A DNA stretch of 17,419 nucleotides. Origin: Sphingobium sp. Lineage in GTDB: Bacteria; Pseudomonadota; Alphaproteobacteria; Sphingomonadales; Sphingomonadaceae. The notes beneath the pieces are model-generated. The model did no database searches. It was not told the origin of the DNA and worked only from the letters and a program-made list of their open reading frames with translations. Made by a program: the position numbers and the translations under genes. The DNA is taken from contig NZ_QFOA01000072.1 in NCBI RefSeq assembly GCF_003248505.1, forward strand, positions 1 to 17,419, read 5' to 3'. Below, piece by piece: positions 1 to 7,466 of the stretch. Every line of letters begins with the position of its first letter. Within the stretch, counting starts at the first letter, position 1.

Positions 1-47
1 GCAACTTTTCACCCCCTCCCTCGTTCGTGTGGCCGAAGGAGAGTGCC

Positions 48-551
48 ATGATGAACTTCACAATGAACGACCTGGCGCTGCTGGCCATCGCGCTGGTCAT
101 CGGCTGGATCCTGGGCCTGATGATGAGCGGTCGGGGCAAGTTCAAGCGGCTGTGGCAGGAAGAAAAGGTCGCACATCGCACGGCGCTCAAGGACCGGGAT
201 GCCCGGCTCGAAGCAGCCGAGGCGCGCGTTCGGGAACTGGAACGCCATGCAGCGCCTGTCGGCACCGGCGCAGGTGTGACCGGGGCGGCTATCGGCGGGA
301 GCCATGGTCGGGACGACCTCAGCCGTATCACCGGCGTCAGCCAGCGTGAGGAAGTAGCGCTGAACGAAGCGGGCTATCACCGTTATGGCCAGATCGCGGG
401 GCTCAGTGCCGAACAGGAAGCAACGCTGGAAGCGCGCCTCGGGCTGGCGCCCGGCACGATCACGCGCGACGACTGGCGCGGGCAGGCGCTGGCTCTGGAG
501 CGGGGAGAAAGCAAGCCCGGCTTGCTGGATCGGCTGACAGGGGGGCGGTAA
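48..551 (+). CDS. Membrane-anchored helix-hairpin-helix protein, function unknown
   Basis: A 167-residue protein. Residues about 8-26 form one hydrophobic segment, followed by a basic stretch (KFKRLW), so it is probably an N-terminally anchored inner-membrane protein with its body in the cytoplasm. Residues about 36-68 are charged and Ala/Glu/Arg-rich, with coiled-coil character. A Gly-rich linker leads to a C-terminal module (about 88-150) with the pattern DDLSRITGVS, then AGYHRYGQIAGLS and ITRDDWRGQA. This resembles the helix-hairpin-helix/H3TH-like domain seen beside other domains in many alphaproteobacterial proteins (DDLxxIxGIG...LxxxGixxfxQIA). That domain suggests nucleic-acid or protein binding, but no enzyme motif is visible. 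The ATG at 48 is chosen because AAGGAG at 36-41 lies 6 bases upstream; the next codon is also ATG. A GTG at 27 would lack this site. The gene ends just before a strong terminator. The reading frame is secure, the role unknown. Confidence 0.8.
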   Translation: MMNFTMNDLALLAIALVIGWILGLMMSGRGKFKRLWQEEKVAHRTALKDRDARLEAAEARVRELERHAAPVGTGAGVTGAAIGGSHGRDDLSRITGVSQREEVALNEAGYHRYGQIAGLSAEQEATLEARLGLAPGTITRDDWRGQALALERGESKPGLLDRLTGGR

Positions 552-573
552 GCGCTCTGCGCGAATGTAATGA

Positions 574-605
574 AAAAGGGCGGGAAGCGATCTTCCCGCC
601 CTTTT
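574..605. terminator. Bidirectional rho-independent terminator
   Basis: A perfect 14-bp stem, AAAAGGGCGGGAAG paired with CTTCCCGCCCTTTT, closes a CGAT loop. There are T-runs on both strands: TTTT on plus, TTTTT on minus. It lies 22 bases after the stop of the plus-strand helix-hairpin-helix gene and 6 bases after the stop of minus-strand ppdK, so it can end both convergent transcripts. Confidence 0.88.
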
Positions 606-611
606 GCATGT

Positions 612-3287
612 TTAGCGGCTGGCGAGCGCGGCCTGCGCCGCGGCGAGACGGGCGATCGGCACGCGGTAAGGCGAGGCCGATACATAATCGAGGCCGGCCT
701 TCTCGCAGAAAGCGATCGATGCGGGATCGCCGCCATGTTCGCCGCATATGCCGAGCTTGATATCGGGGCGCGTCGCGCGACCGCGCTCGGCGGCGAGTTC
801 GATCAGTTCGCCCACGCCCTCGACATCGATGCTAACGAAGGGGTCGCGAGCGAAAATGCCCTTGTCCACATATTGCGTCAGGAACCGACCGGCATCGTCG
901 CGGCTGATGCCGATGGTCGTCTGCGTCAGATCGTTAGTGCCGAACGAGAAAAATTCGCCCACCTCGGCGATCTCCCCCGCCTTAAGCGCGGCGCGGGGCA
1001 GCTCGATCATCGTGCCGACGAGATATTCGACCGAATTGCCCTGCTCGGCGAACACGGCCTCTGCGACCTGATCGACGATGGCCTTCATCAGTTCCAATTC
1101 CTTGCGCGTCGCGACGAGCGGGATCATCACTTCGGGAATCGGAGCATCGCCGCTGCGCTGTTTGACGATCAGCGCCGCTTCGAAGATCGCACGGGCCTGC
1201 ATCTCATAGATTTCGGGATAGGTTACGCCCAGACGACAACCGCGATGCCCCAGCATCGGGTTGAATTCGTGAAGTTCGGCAGCGCGGCGCTTGAGCGCAT
1301 CGACGCCGACGCCTGCGGCCTTCGCCACTTCCTCGAACTCCGCTTCGCCATGGGGCAGGAATTCGTGAAGCGGCGGATCGAGCAACCGGATGGTGACGGG
1401 GAGCCCCGCCATTACCATGAAAATCTGTGCGAAATCGTCGCGCTGTTCGGGCAGCAGCTTATCGAGCGCGGCGCGGCGGCCCTTTTCGCTGTCCGCCAGG
1501 ATCATTTCGCGCACGGCGGTGATACGGGCCGCGTCGAAGAACATGTGTTCGGTGCGGCACAGGCCCACGCCCTCCGCGCCGAAATCGCGCGCGGTCTGGC
1601 AGTCGAGCGGCGTTTCGGCGTTCGCGCGAACCTTGAGCCGACGAACCTTGTCCGCCCAGCCCATCAGCGTACCGAAATCGCCAGCCAGTTCAGGCTGCAC
1701 CGTGGCGACTTCGCCTGCCATCACTTCGCCGGTCGCGCCGTCGATGGTGAGGATATCGCCTTCCTTGAGCTCGCGCGAGCCGATGCGCAAAACCTTGCTG
1801 GCGTTATCGATGGAGAGACTGCCCGCACCGGATACGCAGGGGCGACCCATGCCGCGCGCCACGACCGCAGCATGGCTGGTCATGCCGCCGCGCGCGGTCA
1901 GGATGCCCTTGGCCGCATGCATGCCGTGGATGTCCTCCGGCGACGTTTCCACGCGCACGAGGATGACCGCATCGCCCAGTTCGTTGCGGCGCTCGGCAGT
2001 GTCGGCGTCGAAGACGATTGCCCCGCTGGCAGCGCCGGGCGACGCGGGCAACCCCTTGGTCAGCACGTCGCGTGGCGCCTTGGGATCGAGAGTCGGGTGG
2101 AGCAACTGGTCGAGCGCGGCCGGATCGACGCGGGCGACGGCTTCCTCCTCGGAAATCAGGCCTTCGGTCGCCATGTCGACTGCGATCTTGAGCGCGGCCT
2201 TGGCGGTGCGCTTGCCCGAGCGGGTCTGGAGCATCCAGAGCTTGCCCTGCTGCACCGTGAATTCGATGTCCTGCATGTCGCGATAATGGGTTTCGAGGAT
2301 CTGGAATACCCGCGCCAGTTCGGCATAGGTGTCCGGCATCGCCTCTTCCATCGACAAAGGCTTGGCCCCTGCCCGCTCGCGCGCGGCCTTGGTCAGATAT
2401 TGCGGCGTGCGGATGCCCGCCACCACATCCTCACCCTGCGCATTGATGAGATATTCGCCATAATAGGCGTTCTCTCCGGTCGCGGGGTCGCGGGTGAAGG
2501 CAACGCCGGTAGCCGACGTGTCGCCCATGTTGCCGAACACCATCGCCTGGACATTGACCGCCGTGCCCCAGTCTCCGGGGATCGAGTTCAGGCGACGATA
2601 GACCTTCGCGCGATCCGCTTGCCAGCTGCCGAACACAGCGCTGATCGCACCCCACAACTGGTCGTGCACGTCCTGCGGAAAGGGCTTGTTCCAGAGCTTG
2701 GCGACGAGCGCCTTATACTCGCCGACAAGCGCCTTCCAGTCGTCCGCCGTCATTTCCGTGTCAAGGGTATAGCCCTGATCTTCCTTCGCGATCTCCAGCG
2801 CTTCCTCGAACGCGCCATGGTCGAGTTCCAGCACCACGTCGGAATACATCTGGATGAAGCGGCGATAGCTGTCCCAGGCGAAACGCTCGTCCCCCGATGC
2901 GGCAGCCAAGCCCTGCACCGTTTCGTCGTTGAGGCCGAGGTTGAGGACGGTGTCCATCATGCCGGGCATCGAAATGCGCGCGCCCGAACGGACGGATACG
3001 AGCAGCGGATCGGCGGCGTCGCCGAACGACTTTCCGGTCACGCCCTCGATATGCGAGATGCCGCTGGCGACCTGCGCCTTCAGGCTGTCGGGATAGGTGC
3101 CCCCGTCCTGATAATAACGAGTGCACATGTCGGTCGTGATGGTGAAGCCGGGAGGCACCGGAAGCCCGATTGCGGCCATGCCGTCGAGGTTCGCGCCCTT
3201 GCCGCCGAGAAGGTTCTTGTCGCCCTTCCCCCCGTCGTTCACACCGCCACCGAAGCGATAGACATAGCGGGTAGCGGTGTCGTTCAT
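612..3287 (-). CDS. ppdK: Pyruvate, phosphate dikinase
   Basis: Interconverts pyruvate + ATP + Pi and PEP + AMP + PPi in the cytoplasm, a gluconeogenic or glycolytic branch point. The 891 residues match the usual length of about 870-890. The N-terminal ATP-grasp region starts YVYRFGGG and contains KNLLGGKGANL (about 24-34) and SVRSGARISMPGMMDT (about 98-113). The swivelling domain carries the phosphorylated His472 in GGMTSHAAVVARGMG. The C-terminal PEP/pyruvate barrel has GLCRTEHMFF (about 575-584), SFGTNDLTQTT and the catalytic Cys848 in GICGEHGGDP. All key residues are present. The start at 3287 follows GGAAGAGG and gives the family's usual beginning; an in-frame ATG at 3311 (8 residues longer) has AGGGAG upstream and is a real alternative. 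The gene lies downstream of glyQ-glyS with a 162-base gap and ends at the 574-605 terminator. No PPDK regulatory kinase/phosphorylase gene is in the window. Confidence 0.96.
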   Translation of the reverse strand: MNDTATRYVYRFGGGVNDGGKGDKNLLGGKGANLDGMAAIGLPVPPGFTITTDMCTRYYQDGGTYPDSLKAQVASGISHIEGVTGKSFGDAADPLLVSVRSGARISMPGMMDTVLNLGLNDETVQGLAAASGDERFAWDSYRRFIQMYSDVVLELDHGAFEEALEIAKEDQGYTLDTEMTADDWKALVGEYKALVAKLWNKPFPQDVHDQLWGAISAVFGSWQADRAKVYRRLNSIPGDWGTAVNVQAMVFGNMGDTSATGVAFTRDPATGENAYYGEYLINAQGEDVVAGIRTPQYLTKAARERAGAKPLSMEEAMPDTYAELARVFQILETHYRDMQDIEFTVQQGKLWMLQTRSGKRTAKAALKIAVDMATEGLISEEEAVARVDPAALDQLLHPTLDPKAPRDVLTKGLPASPGAASGAIVFDADTAERRNELGDAVILVRVETSPEDIHGMHAAKGILTARGGMTSHAAVVARGMGRPCVSGAGSLSIDNASKVLRIGSRELKEGDILTIDGATGEVMAGEVATVQPELAGDFGTLMGWADKVRRLKVRANAETPLDCQTARDFGAEGVGLCRTEHMFFDAARITAVREMILADSEKGRRAALDKLLPEQRDDFAQIFMVMAGLPVTIRLLDPPLHEFLPHGEAEFEEVAKAAGVGVDALKRRAAELHEFNPMLGHRGCRLGVTYPEIYEMQARAIFEAALIVKQRSGDAPIPEVMIPLVATRKELELMKAIVDQVAEAVFAEQGNSVEYLVGTMIELPRAALKAGEIAEVGEFFSFGTNDLTQTTIGISRDDAGRFLTQYVDKGIFARDPFVSIDVEGVGELIELAAERGRATRPDIKLGICGEHGGDPASIAFCEKAGLDYVSASPYRVPIARLAAAQAALASR

Positions 3288-3397
3288 GCTGGCCTCTTCC
3301 GTCTTGATCATGATCCGGCTCTCCCTGCACTGGTTGCCGAGTTTGTGCGATGCAGCATATCTGCCGGAAGGCGGATCGGATTGCATCATCTGATTTG

Positions 3398-3411
3398 TTT
3401 ATCCCGATCAA
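3398..3411 (-). promoter_or_regulatory. Possible FNR/FixK-like box upstream of ppdK
   Basis: Read on minus, the site is TTGAT-CGGG-ATAAA. The FNR/FixK consensus is TTGAT-N4-ATCAA, so 9 of 10 defined bases match. It lies 111 bases upstream of the ppdK start, in the glyS-ppdK gap. The rest of that 162-base gap shows no gene and no convincing sigma-70 promoter. A single site of this kind can arise by chance, so confidence is low. Confidence 0.25.
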
Positions 3412-3449
3412 TCTGGCATTTTTCGGGACAGTGGTATTGGATCAGTTTG

Positions 3450-5555
3450 TCATCCCGTGATTTTCGAGAAGTCGGCGACGCTATGCACCGCGTCGCGCAC
3501 CCGCGCCAGCAGGTCGAGCCGCGCCTTGCGCTTTTCCGGGACGGCGTCGTTGACCGTCACGTTGTCGAAAAAGGCGTCAATGGGCGCGCGCAAGGTCGCG
3601 AGCGCGGCCATCGCATCCTCGAACCGCTCATCCGCCACCGCCTGCGCCGCAAGAGGTTCTGCGGTTTCGAGCGCGGCAATGAGGGCAGCTTCGGCTTCCT
3701 TGGCTTGTGGCTTTGGCGGAGGAGCGTGGCCATCGATCAAAATGTTTGCTGCGGCCGTTTTTGACATATTGCCGCCCGTGTCTTTTGGAAGCAACCCTAC
3801 TGCGCGCTTGTACCCCGCGAGCAGATTGACACCATCATCGGTCGTAATGAAGGACTGGAGCGCGTGGACGCGGGCTAACAGTCGGACCAAGTCATCCTCC
3901 CCTCCGAGCGCGAATACCGCGTCGATCAGGTCGTGGCGGACGCCCGCTTCCTTTTGCTGGACTTTAAGACGTTCGATAAAGAAAGATGCTAGATCATGTT
4001 CAGTCTTGCTGAAGAAAATGACTTCAAACTTAGCTTGATCATCATCCGCCGCTGCTAATAAAGCACGTTCCAAACGGAACCTTAGATTGTTTTGTAAGAT
4101 CAATGAGGTAGCTGCGATAGCCGCTCTGCGTAAAGCAAATGGGTCCTTCGATCCGGTAGGCGGCATCTTTTGGATAAAGAAGCTTGCCAACGTATCCAGC
4201 TTATCCGCCAAACTCACCGCCACCGTCACGGGCTCAGTCGGCACCTCATCCCCCTGCCCGACCGGCTTGTAGTGATCGCGGATCGCATCGGCGACCGCAT
4301 CGGGCAGGCCTTCGGCGCGGGCGTAGTAGCCGCCCATGATGCCCTGAAGCTCGGGGAATTCGCCGACCATTTCGGTGACGAGGTCGGCCTTGCAGAGTTC
4401 GGCAGCTTGACGGGCCAGCGCCGGGTCGCAGTTGGGAACAATGTTTTCGGTGGCGAGCCACTCGGCCAGCTTCGCCACACGCTCCACCTTGTCGGCCACG
4501 GTGCCGAGCTTTTCGTGGAAGGTGATGCGCTCCAGCTTTTTCGCGTGATCCGCCAGGTGCGTCTTGCGGTCCTGCTCCCAGAAGAAACGCGCGTCGCTCA
4601 GACGGGCGGCCAGCACCTTGCGGTTGCCCGCGATAATGGCCGCGCCGCCGTCCTTCGCCTCGATATTGGCGGTGCAGATGAAGGCCGGGGCGAGATTGCC
4701 CGCGCCGTCGCGCAGCACGAAATATTTCTGGTTGATCCGCAGCGTCAGCTGAATGACTTCGGGCGGCACTTCGAGGAAGGCCGGGTCGAAATCGCCGAGC
4801 AGCGGTACGGGCCATTCGGTCAGGCCCGCATTCTCCGCGATGAGGCCCTTGTCCTCGATGACGGTATAGCCCTTCGCTGCGGCAGCCTGTGCGGCTTTCG
4901 CCTCGATGATCGCCTGCCGTTCGCGATGCGAGACGATGACGTGGCAGGCGCGCAGCTTGTCGGCATAGTCATGCGCGCCGCCGATGGTGATTTCGCCGGG
5001 ATGGTGGAAACGGTGACCGAGCGTAGCGAAGCCGCTGCGCAATCCTTCGATCTCGATATCGACGAGGGTTTCGCCCAGGATCGCGACGATGCCTTGCAGC
5101 GGGCGGACCCAGCGCAGGCTTTCGGTCGTCTGCGACGCTGTGCCCCAGCGCATCGACTTGGGCCAGGGAAAAGCGCGGATGACGGCGGGAACCGCTTCCG
5201 CCAGCACCTGCGCGGTGGCGCGACCGGGCTTTTCGACGACAGCGAAGTAGACACCTTCGCGCTCTTCGAGCTGGTCCTGGCGAAGACCGGTCTTGCGCAG
5301 GAAGCCTTCGAGCGCCTGCGGCGGCGCGGACGTGCGGGGGCCCTTGAACTCCTCGCTCACGGCGGCGGTTTCGAGCGGCAGGCCGCGCGCGATGAGGGCA
5401 AGGCGGCGGGGCGTCACGAAGCTGTCTATGGCGGTGGGCGCAAGGCCCGCCTTCGCCAGTTCTTCGGCAAAAAGGCGGGCGAGGTCATCGGACGCCTTCA
5501 ATTGCATGCGCGCCGGGATTTCCTCGCAGCGCAGTTCGAGCAGGAAGTCAGTCAT
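3450..5555 (-). CDS. glyS: Glycyl-tRNA synthetase beta subunit
   Basis: Beta chain of the alpha2-beta2 glycyl-tRNA synthetase that charges tRNA-Gly in the cytoplasm. It begins MTDFLLELRCEEIPARMQ, the family's hallmark N-terminus, and has 701 residues, near the usual 690-700. The core carries FKGPRTSAPP, PKSMRWG, RWVRPLQGI and LTLRINQKYFVL. The HD-like/anticodon-binding C-terminal half has FHEKLGTVADKVERV, KADLVTEMVGEFPELQGIMGGYYA, DKLDTL and LRAPIDAFFDNVTVN. The TGA of glyQ and the ATG of glyS overlap in ATGATG; 5555 gives 8 bases to AGGTGG, and an ATG one codon upstream (5558) is equally possible. Oddities: residues about 452-533 are encoded by DNA with far lower GC than the rest of the gene, and the conserved KRA-NIL motif appears split by 17 extra residues (about 586-602). 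The frame stays open through both, so the gene looks functional. Confidence 0.95.
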   Translation of the reverse strand: MTDFLLELRCEEIPARMQLKASDDLARLFAEELAKAGLAPTAIDSFVTPRRLALIARGLPLETAAVSEEFKGPRTSAPPQALEGFLRKTGLRQDQLEEREGVYFAVVEKPGRATAQVLAEAVPAVIRAFPWPKSMRWGTASQTTESLRWVRPLQGIVAILGETLVDIEIEGLRSGFATLGHRFHHPGEITIGGAHDYADKLRACHVIVSHRERQAIIEAKAAQAAAAKGYTVIEDKGLIAENAGLTEWPVPLLGDFDPAFLEVPPEVIQLTLRINQKYFVLRDGAGNLAPAFICTANIEAKDGGAAIIAGNRKVLAARLSDARFFWEQDRKTHLADHAKKLERITFHEKLGTVADKVERVAKLAEWLATENIVPNCDPALARQAAELCKADLVTEMVGEFPELQGIMGGYYARAEGLPDAVADAIRDHYKPVGQGDEVPTEPVTVAVSLADKLDTLASFFIQKMPPTGSKDPFALRRAAIAATSLILQNNLRFRLERALLAAADDDQAKFEVIFFSKTEHDLASFFIERLKVQQKEAGVRHDLIDAVFALGGEDDLVRLLARVHALQSFITTDDGVNLLAGYKRAVGLLPKDTGGNMSKTAAANILIDGHAPPPKPQAKEAEAALIAALETAEPLAAQAVADERFEDAMAALATLRAPIDAFFDNVTVNDAVPEKRKARLDLLARVRDAVHSVADFSKITG

Positions 5556-6427
5556 CATGCGGCCCACCTGTTATGCTTCATCCAGGCTTCGCAGCTGCCC
5601 CGCGCCATATCGCGGACCTGGCCCATGAAGCTCGCTCGTTCCTGAACCGAAATGACACCGCGCGCTTGCAGGAGGTTGAAGGTGTGGCTGGCCTTGATCG
5701 CCTGCTCGAACGCGGCCAGCGGCACGTCGTTGTCGATGCACCGGTCATATTCGGCGCGGCAATCCTTGAACCACTGGAACAGCTTGGCGGTGTCCGCCAC
5801 CTCGAAATTCCATTTCGACATCTGCTTTTCATTTTCGAGGAACACGTCGCCATAGGTGACGCCCGCGTCGTTGAACTTGAGGTCGTAGACGCTGTCGACA
5901 CCCTGGATGTACATGGCGAGGCGTTCGAGCCCGTAGGTCAGCTCTCCTGCGACCGGCTTGCAGTCGAAGCCGCCCATCTGCTGGAAATAGGTGAACTGGG
6001 TGACTTCCATGCCGTCGCACCAGACTTCCCAGCCGAGCCCCCATGCGCCCAGCGTCGGGCTTTCCCAATCGTCCTCGACAAAGCGGATGTCGTGGACCAG
6101 CGGATCGATGCCGATTTCTGCCAGGCTCCCCAGATAGAGGTCCTGAAGGTTCGCCGGGCTCGGCTTCATGATCACCTGATACTGGTAATAATGTTGAAGC
6201 CGGTTGGGATTTTCGCCGTAACGGCCATCGGTCGGGCGGCGGCTGGGCTGCACATAGGCGGCGTTCCACGGGTTAGGACCGAGGCTGCGCAGCGTGGTGG
6301 CGGGGTGGAAGGTGCCCGCGCCCACTTCCATGTCGTAAGGCTGGAGGATGACGCAACCCTGCCGCCCCCAATAGGCGTGAAGGGTCAGGATCAGGTCCTG
6401 GAAGGAAAGCGCTTTGCCTTCGGCCAC
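5555..6427 (-). CDS. glyQ: Glycyl-tRNA synthetase alpha subunit
   Basis: Catalytic-core alpha chain of tetrameric glycyl-tRNA synthetase, forming the class II active site for glycyl-adenylate. The 290 residues include the family signatures LSFQDLILTLHAYWG, CVILQPYDMEVGAGTFHP, YVQPSRRPTDGRYGENPNR, HYYQYQVIMKPSP and LGWEVWCDGMEVTQFTYFQQ. The start is a GTG at 6427: AAGGA lies 6 bases upstream, the protein then starts at the family's usual place (MAEGKALSFQ), and there is no ATG nearby. The frame stays open upstream to 6823, but that part reads as low-complexity non-protein sequence. glyS follows with stop/start overlap, so the subunits are probably translationally coupled and made in equal amounts. 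A sigma-70-type promoter is proposed just upstream. Confidence 0.96.
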   Translation of the reverse strand: MAEGKALSFQDLILTLHAYWGRQGCVILQPYDMEVGAGTFHPATTLRSLGPNPWNAAYVQPSRRPTDGRYGENPNRLQHYYQYQVIMKPSPANLQDLYLGSLAEIGIDPLVHDIRFVEDDWESPTLGAWGLGWEVWCDGMEVTQFTYFQQMGGFDCKPVAGELTYGLERLAMYIQGVDSVYDLKFNDAGVTYGDVFLENEKQMSKWNFEVADTAKLFQWFKDCRAEYDRCIDNDVPLAAFEQAIKASHTFNLLQARGVISVQERASFMGQVRDMARGSCEAWMKHNRWAA

Positions 6428-6456
6428 GAATGGTCCTTCTTCATAAGCTAAATGGC

Positions 6457-6484
6457 GAAATATCGGCCCTGCGCCTTGGCGCAA
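6457..6484 (-). promoter_or_regulatory. Putative promoter of glyQ-glyS
   Basis: On minus, TTGCGC (6484-6479), a 16-base spacer, then TATTTC (6462-6457). The inferred start near 6450 gives a leader of about 23 bases before the glyQ GTG. The -35 box and spacer overlap a perfect 6-bp inverted repeat, GCCTTG-GCG-CAAGGC (6473-6487). The spacing and form resemble the rplY promoter proposed below; there is no experimental support. Confidence 0.4.
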
Positions 6485-6574
6485 GGCCGCCGAAGGGTCA
6501 AGGGCGAGGCGGCGCAAAGAGGGTAAACCCGCTTGCCCTACGCGCGCGTCATGCGCATCTGTGAGGTCATGAAG

Positions 6575-7462
6575 ATGATCCCCACCCTGCTCCGCGCCAT
6601 GTCCGCCGCCCTTCTGATGATCGGCGGCGCGGCGCACGCGCGCGATACGACCGCCGCCTCCCCTGCGCTCTGGCAGGTGAGGGATGCCGACACGACCATC
6701 TATCTGTTCGGCACCGTCCATGTGATGAAGCCCGGTATCGACTGGTTCGACGGCAAGGTGAAGCGCGCATTCGACGCGTCGGACGAACTGGTGCTGGAAA
6801 TTATCGAACCCGACGACCCGCAAGCCATTGCGGCGACGATGGGGCGACTGGCGCTGGCGAGCGACGGCGTCAAGCTGTCGGACCGGCTGACAGCGCAGGC
6901 GCGTGGCCGATATCAGGCGGCGATGAGCGCCAACGGACTACCCTGGCAGACGTTCGAGATGTTCAACCCGTGGATGAGCGGGATGCTGCTGTCTGTCGCG
7001 CCGTTGGAGAAGATGGGATACAAGGCGGATCTGGGCGCGGAAAAGACGCTTCGCGCGGCGGCGCAGGCGAACGGCAAGAAGGTCGACGCGCTGGAGACGG
7101 TGGACCAGCAGATCGGTTTCTTCGCCGGTTTGCCGATGGACCAGCAGGTGCAGTTCCTGAACGCCACCGTCGATGGCCTGCCCGATATGGAAAAGGAATT
7201 CGGATCGCTGCTGCGCACCTGGGAAAAGGGGCAGCCGGACAAGCTGGCGAAGATGATGAACGAGTCGCTGGAGGCGACGCCTGAACTCGCCAGGGTGCTG
7301 CTGACGGGGCGCAACGCCAACTGGGCGAAGTGGATCAAGGCGCGGCTGGCGCAGCCGGGCACCGTGTTCGTCGCGGTGGGCGCCGGACATCTTGCTGGCA
7401 AGGGCAGCGTGCAGGACCAGTTGAAGGCGATCGGCGTCGCTTCCACCCGCGTGACGCGGTGA
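6575..7462 (+). CDS. TraB/GumN family protein, exported
   Basis: A 295-residue protein of the TraB/PrgY/GumN family, which shares GxxH motifs with Tiki-type metal-dependent proteases; in most bacteria the substrate is unknown. The N-terminus is a signal peptide: a hydrophobic stretch (LLRAMSAALLMIGGAAHA) with probable cleavage after AHA (about residue 22), so the mature protein should be periplasmic. The first motif, GTVH (G46-H49), follows ALWQV and IYLF; the second, GAGH (G269-H272), lies near the C-terminus in VAVGAGHLAGKG. A conserved acidic segment, DELVLEI, lies between. The ATG at 6575 is chosen because GAGG lies 8 bases upstream; ATGs at 6569 and 6551 are in frame, and 6569 would add a Lys to the signal peptide. 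The gene diverges from glyQ and is followed after 4 bases by a paralog. Family assignment is firm, biochemical role unknown. Confidence 0.87.
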   Translation: MIPTLLRAMSAALLMIGGAAHARDTTAASPALWQVRDADTTIYLFGTVHVMKPGIDWFDGKVKRAFDASDELVLEIIEPDDPQAIAATMGRLALASDGVKLSDRLTAQARGRYQAAMSANGLPWQTFEMFNPWMSGMLLSVAPLEKMGYKADLGAEKTLRAAAQANGKKVDALETVDQQIGFFAGLPMDQQVQFLNATVDGLPDMEKEFGSLLRTWEKGQPDKLAKMMNESLEATPELARVLLTGRNANWAKWIKARLAQPGTVFVAVGAGHLAGKGSVQDQLKAIGVASTRVTR

Positions 7463-7466
7463 CGCG

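Noticed and set aside
3402..3428. Inverted repeat TCCCGA/TCGGGA after glyS, considered as a terminator.
   Set aside because: Only 6 bp with a 15-base loop and no T-run follows, so read-through from glyS into ppdK remains possible.
570..3764. A 1064-codon open frame on plus, opposite ppdK and the end of glyS.
   Set aside because: It is antisense to strong family matches, has no recognisable domain, and such long antisense frames are common in GC-rich genes because the stop-complement codons are rare.
4170..6451. Long plus-strand open frames opposite glyS and glyQ (4170-5645, 5573-6451).
   Set aside because: Same explanation: antisense to well-identified genes, with low-complexity His/Arg/Asp-rich translations.
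6428..6823. Upstream in-frame extension of glyQ by 132 codons.
   Set aside because: The family start and ribosome-binding site are at the GTG 6427, and the extension overlaps the divergent TraB gene.
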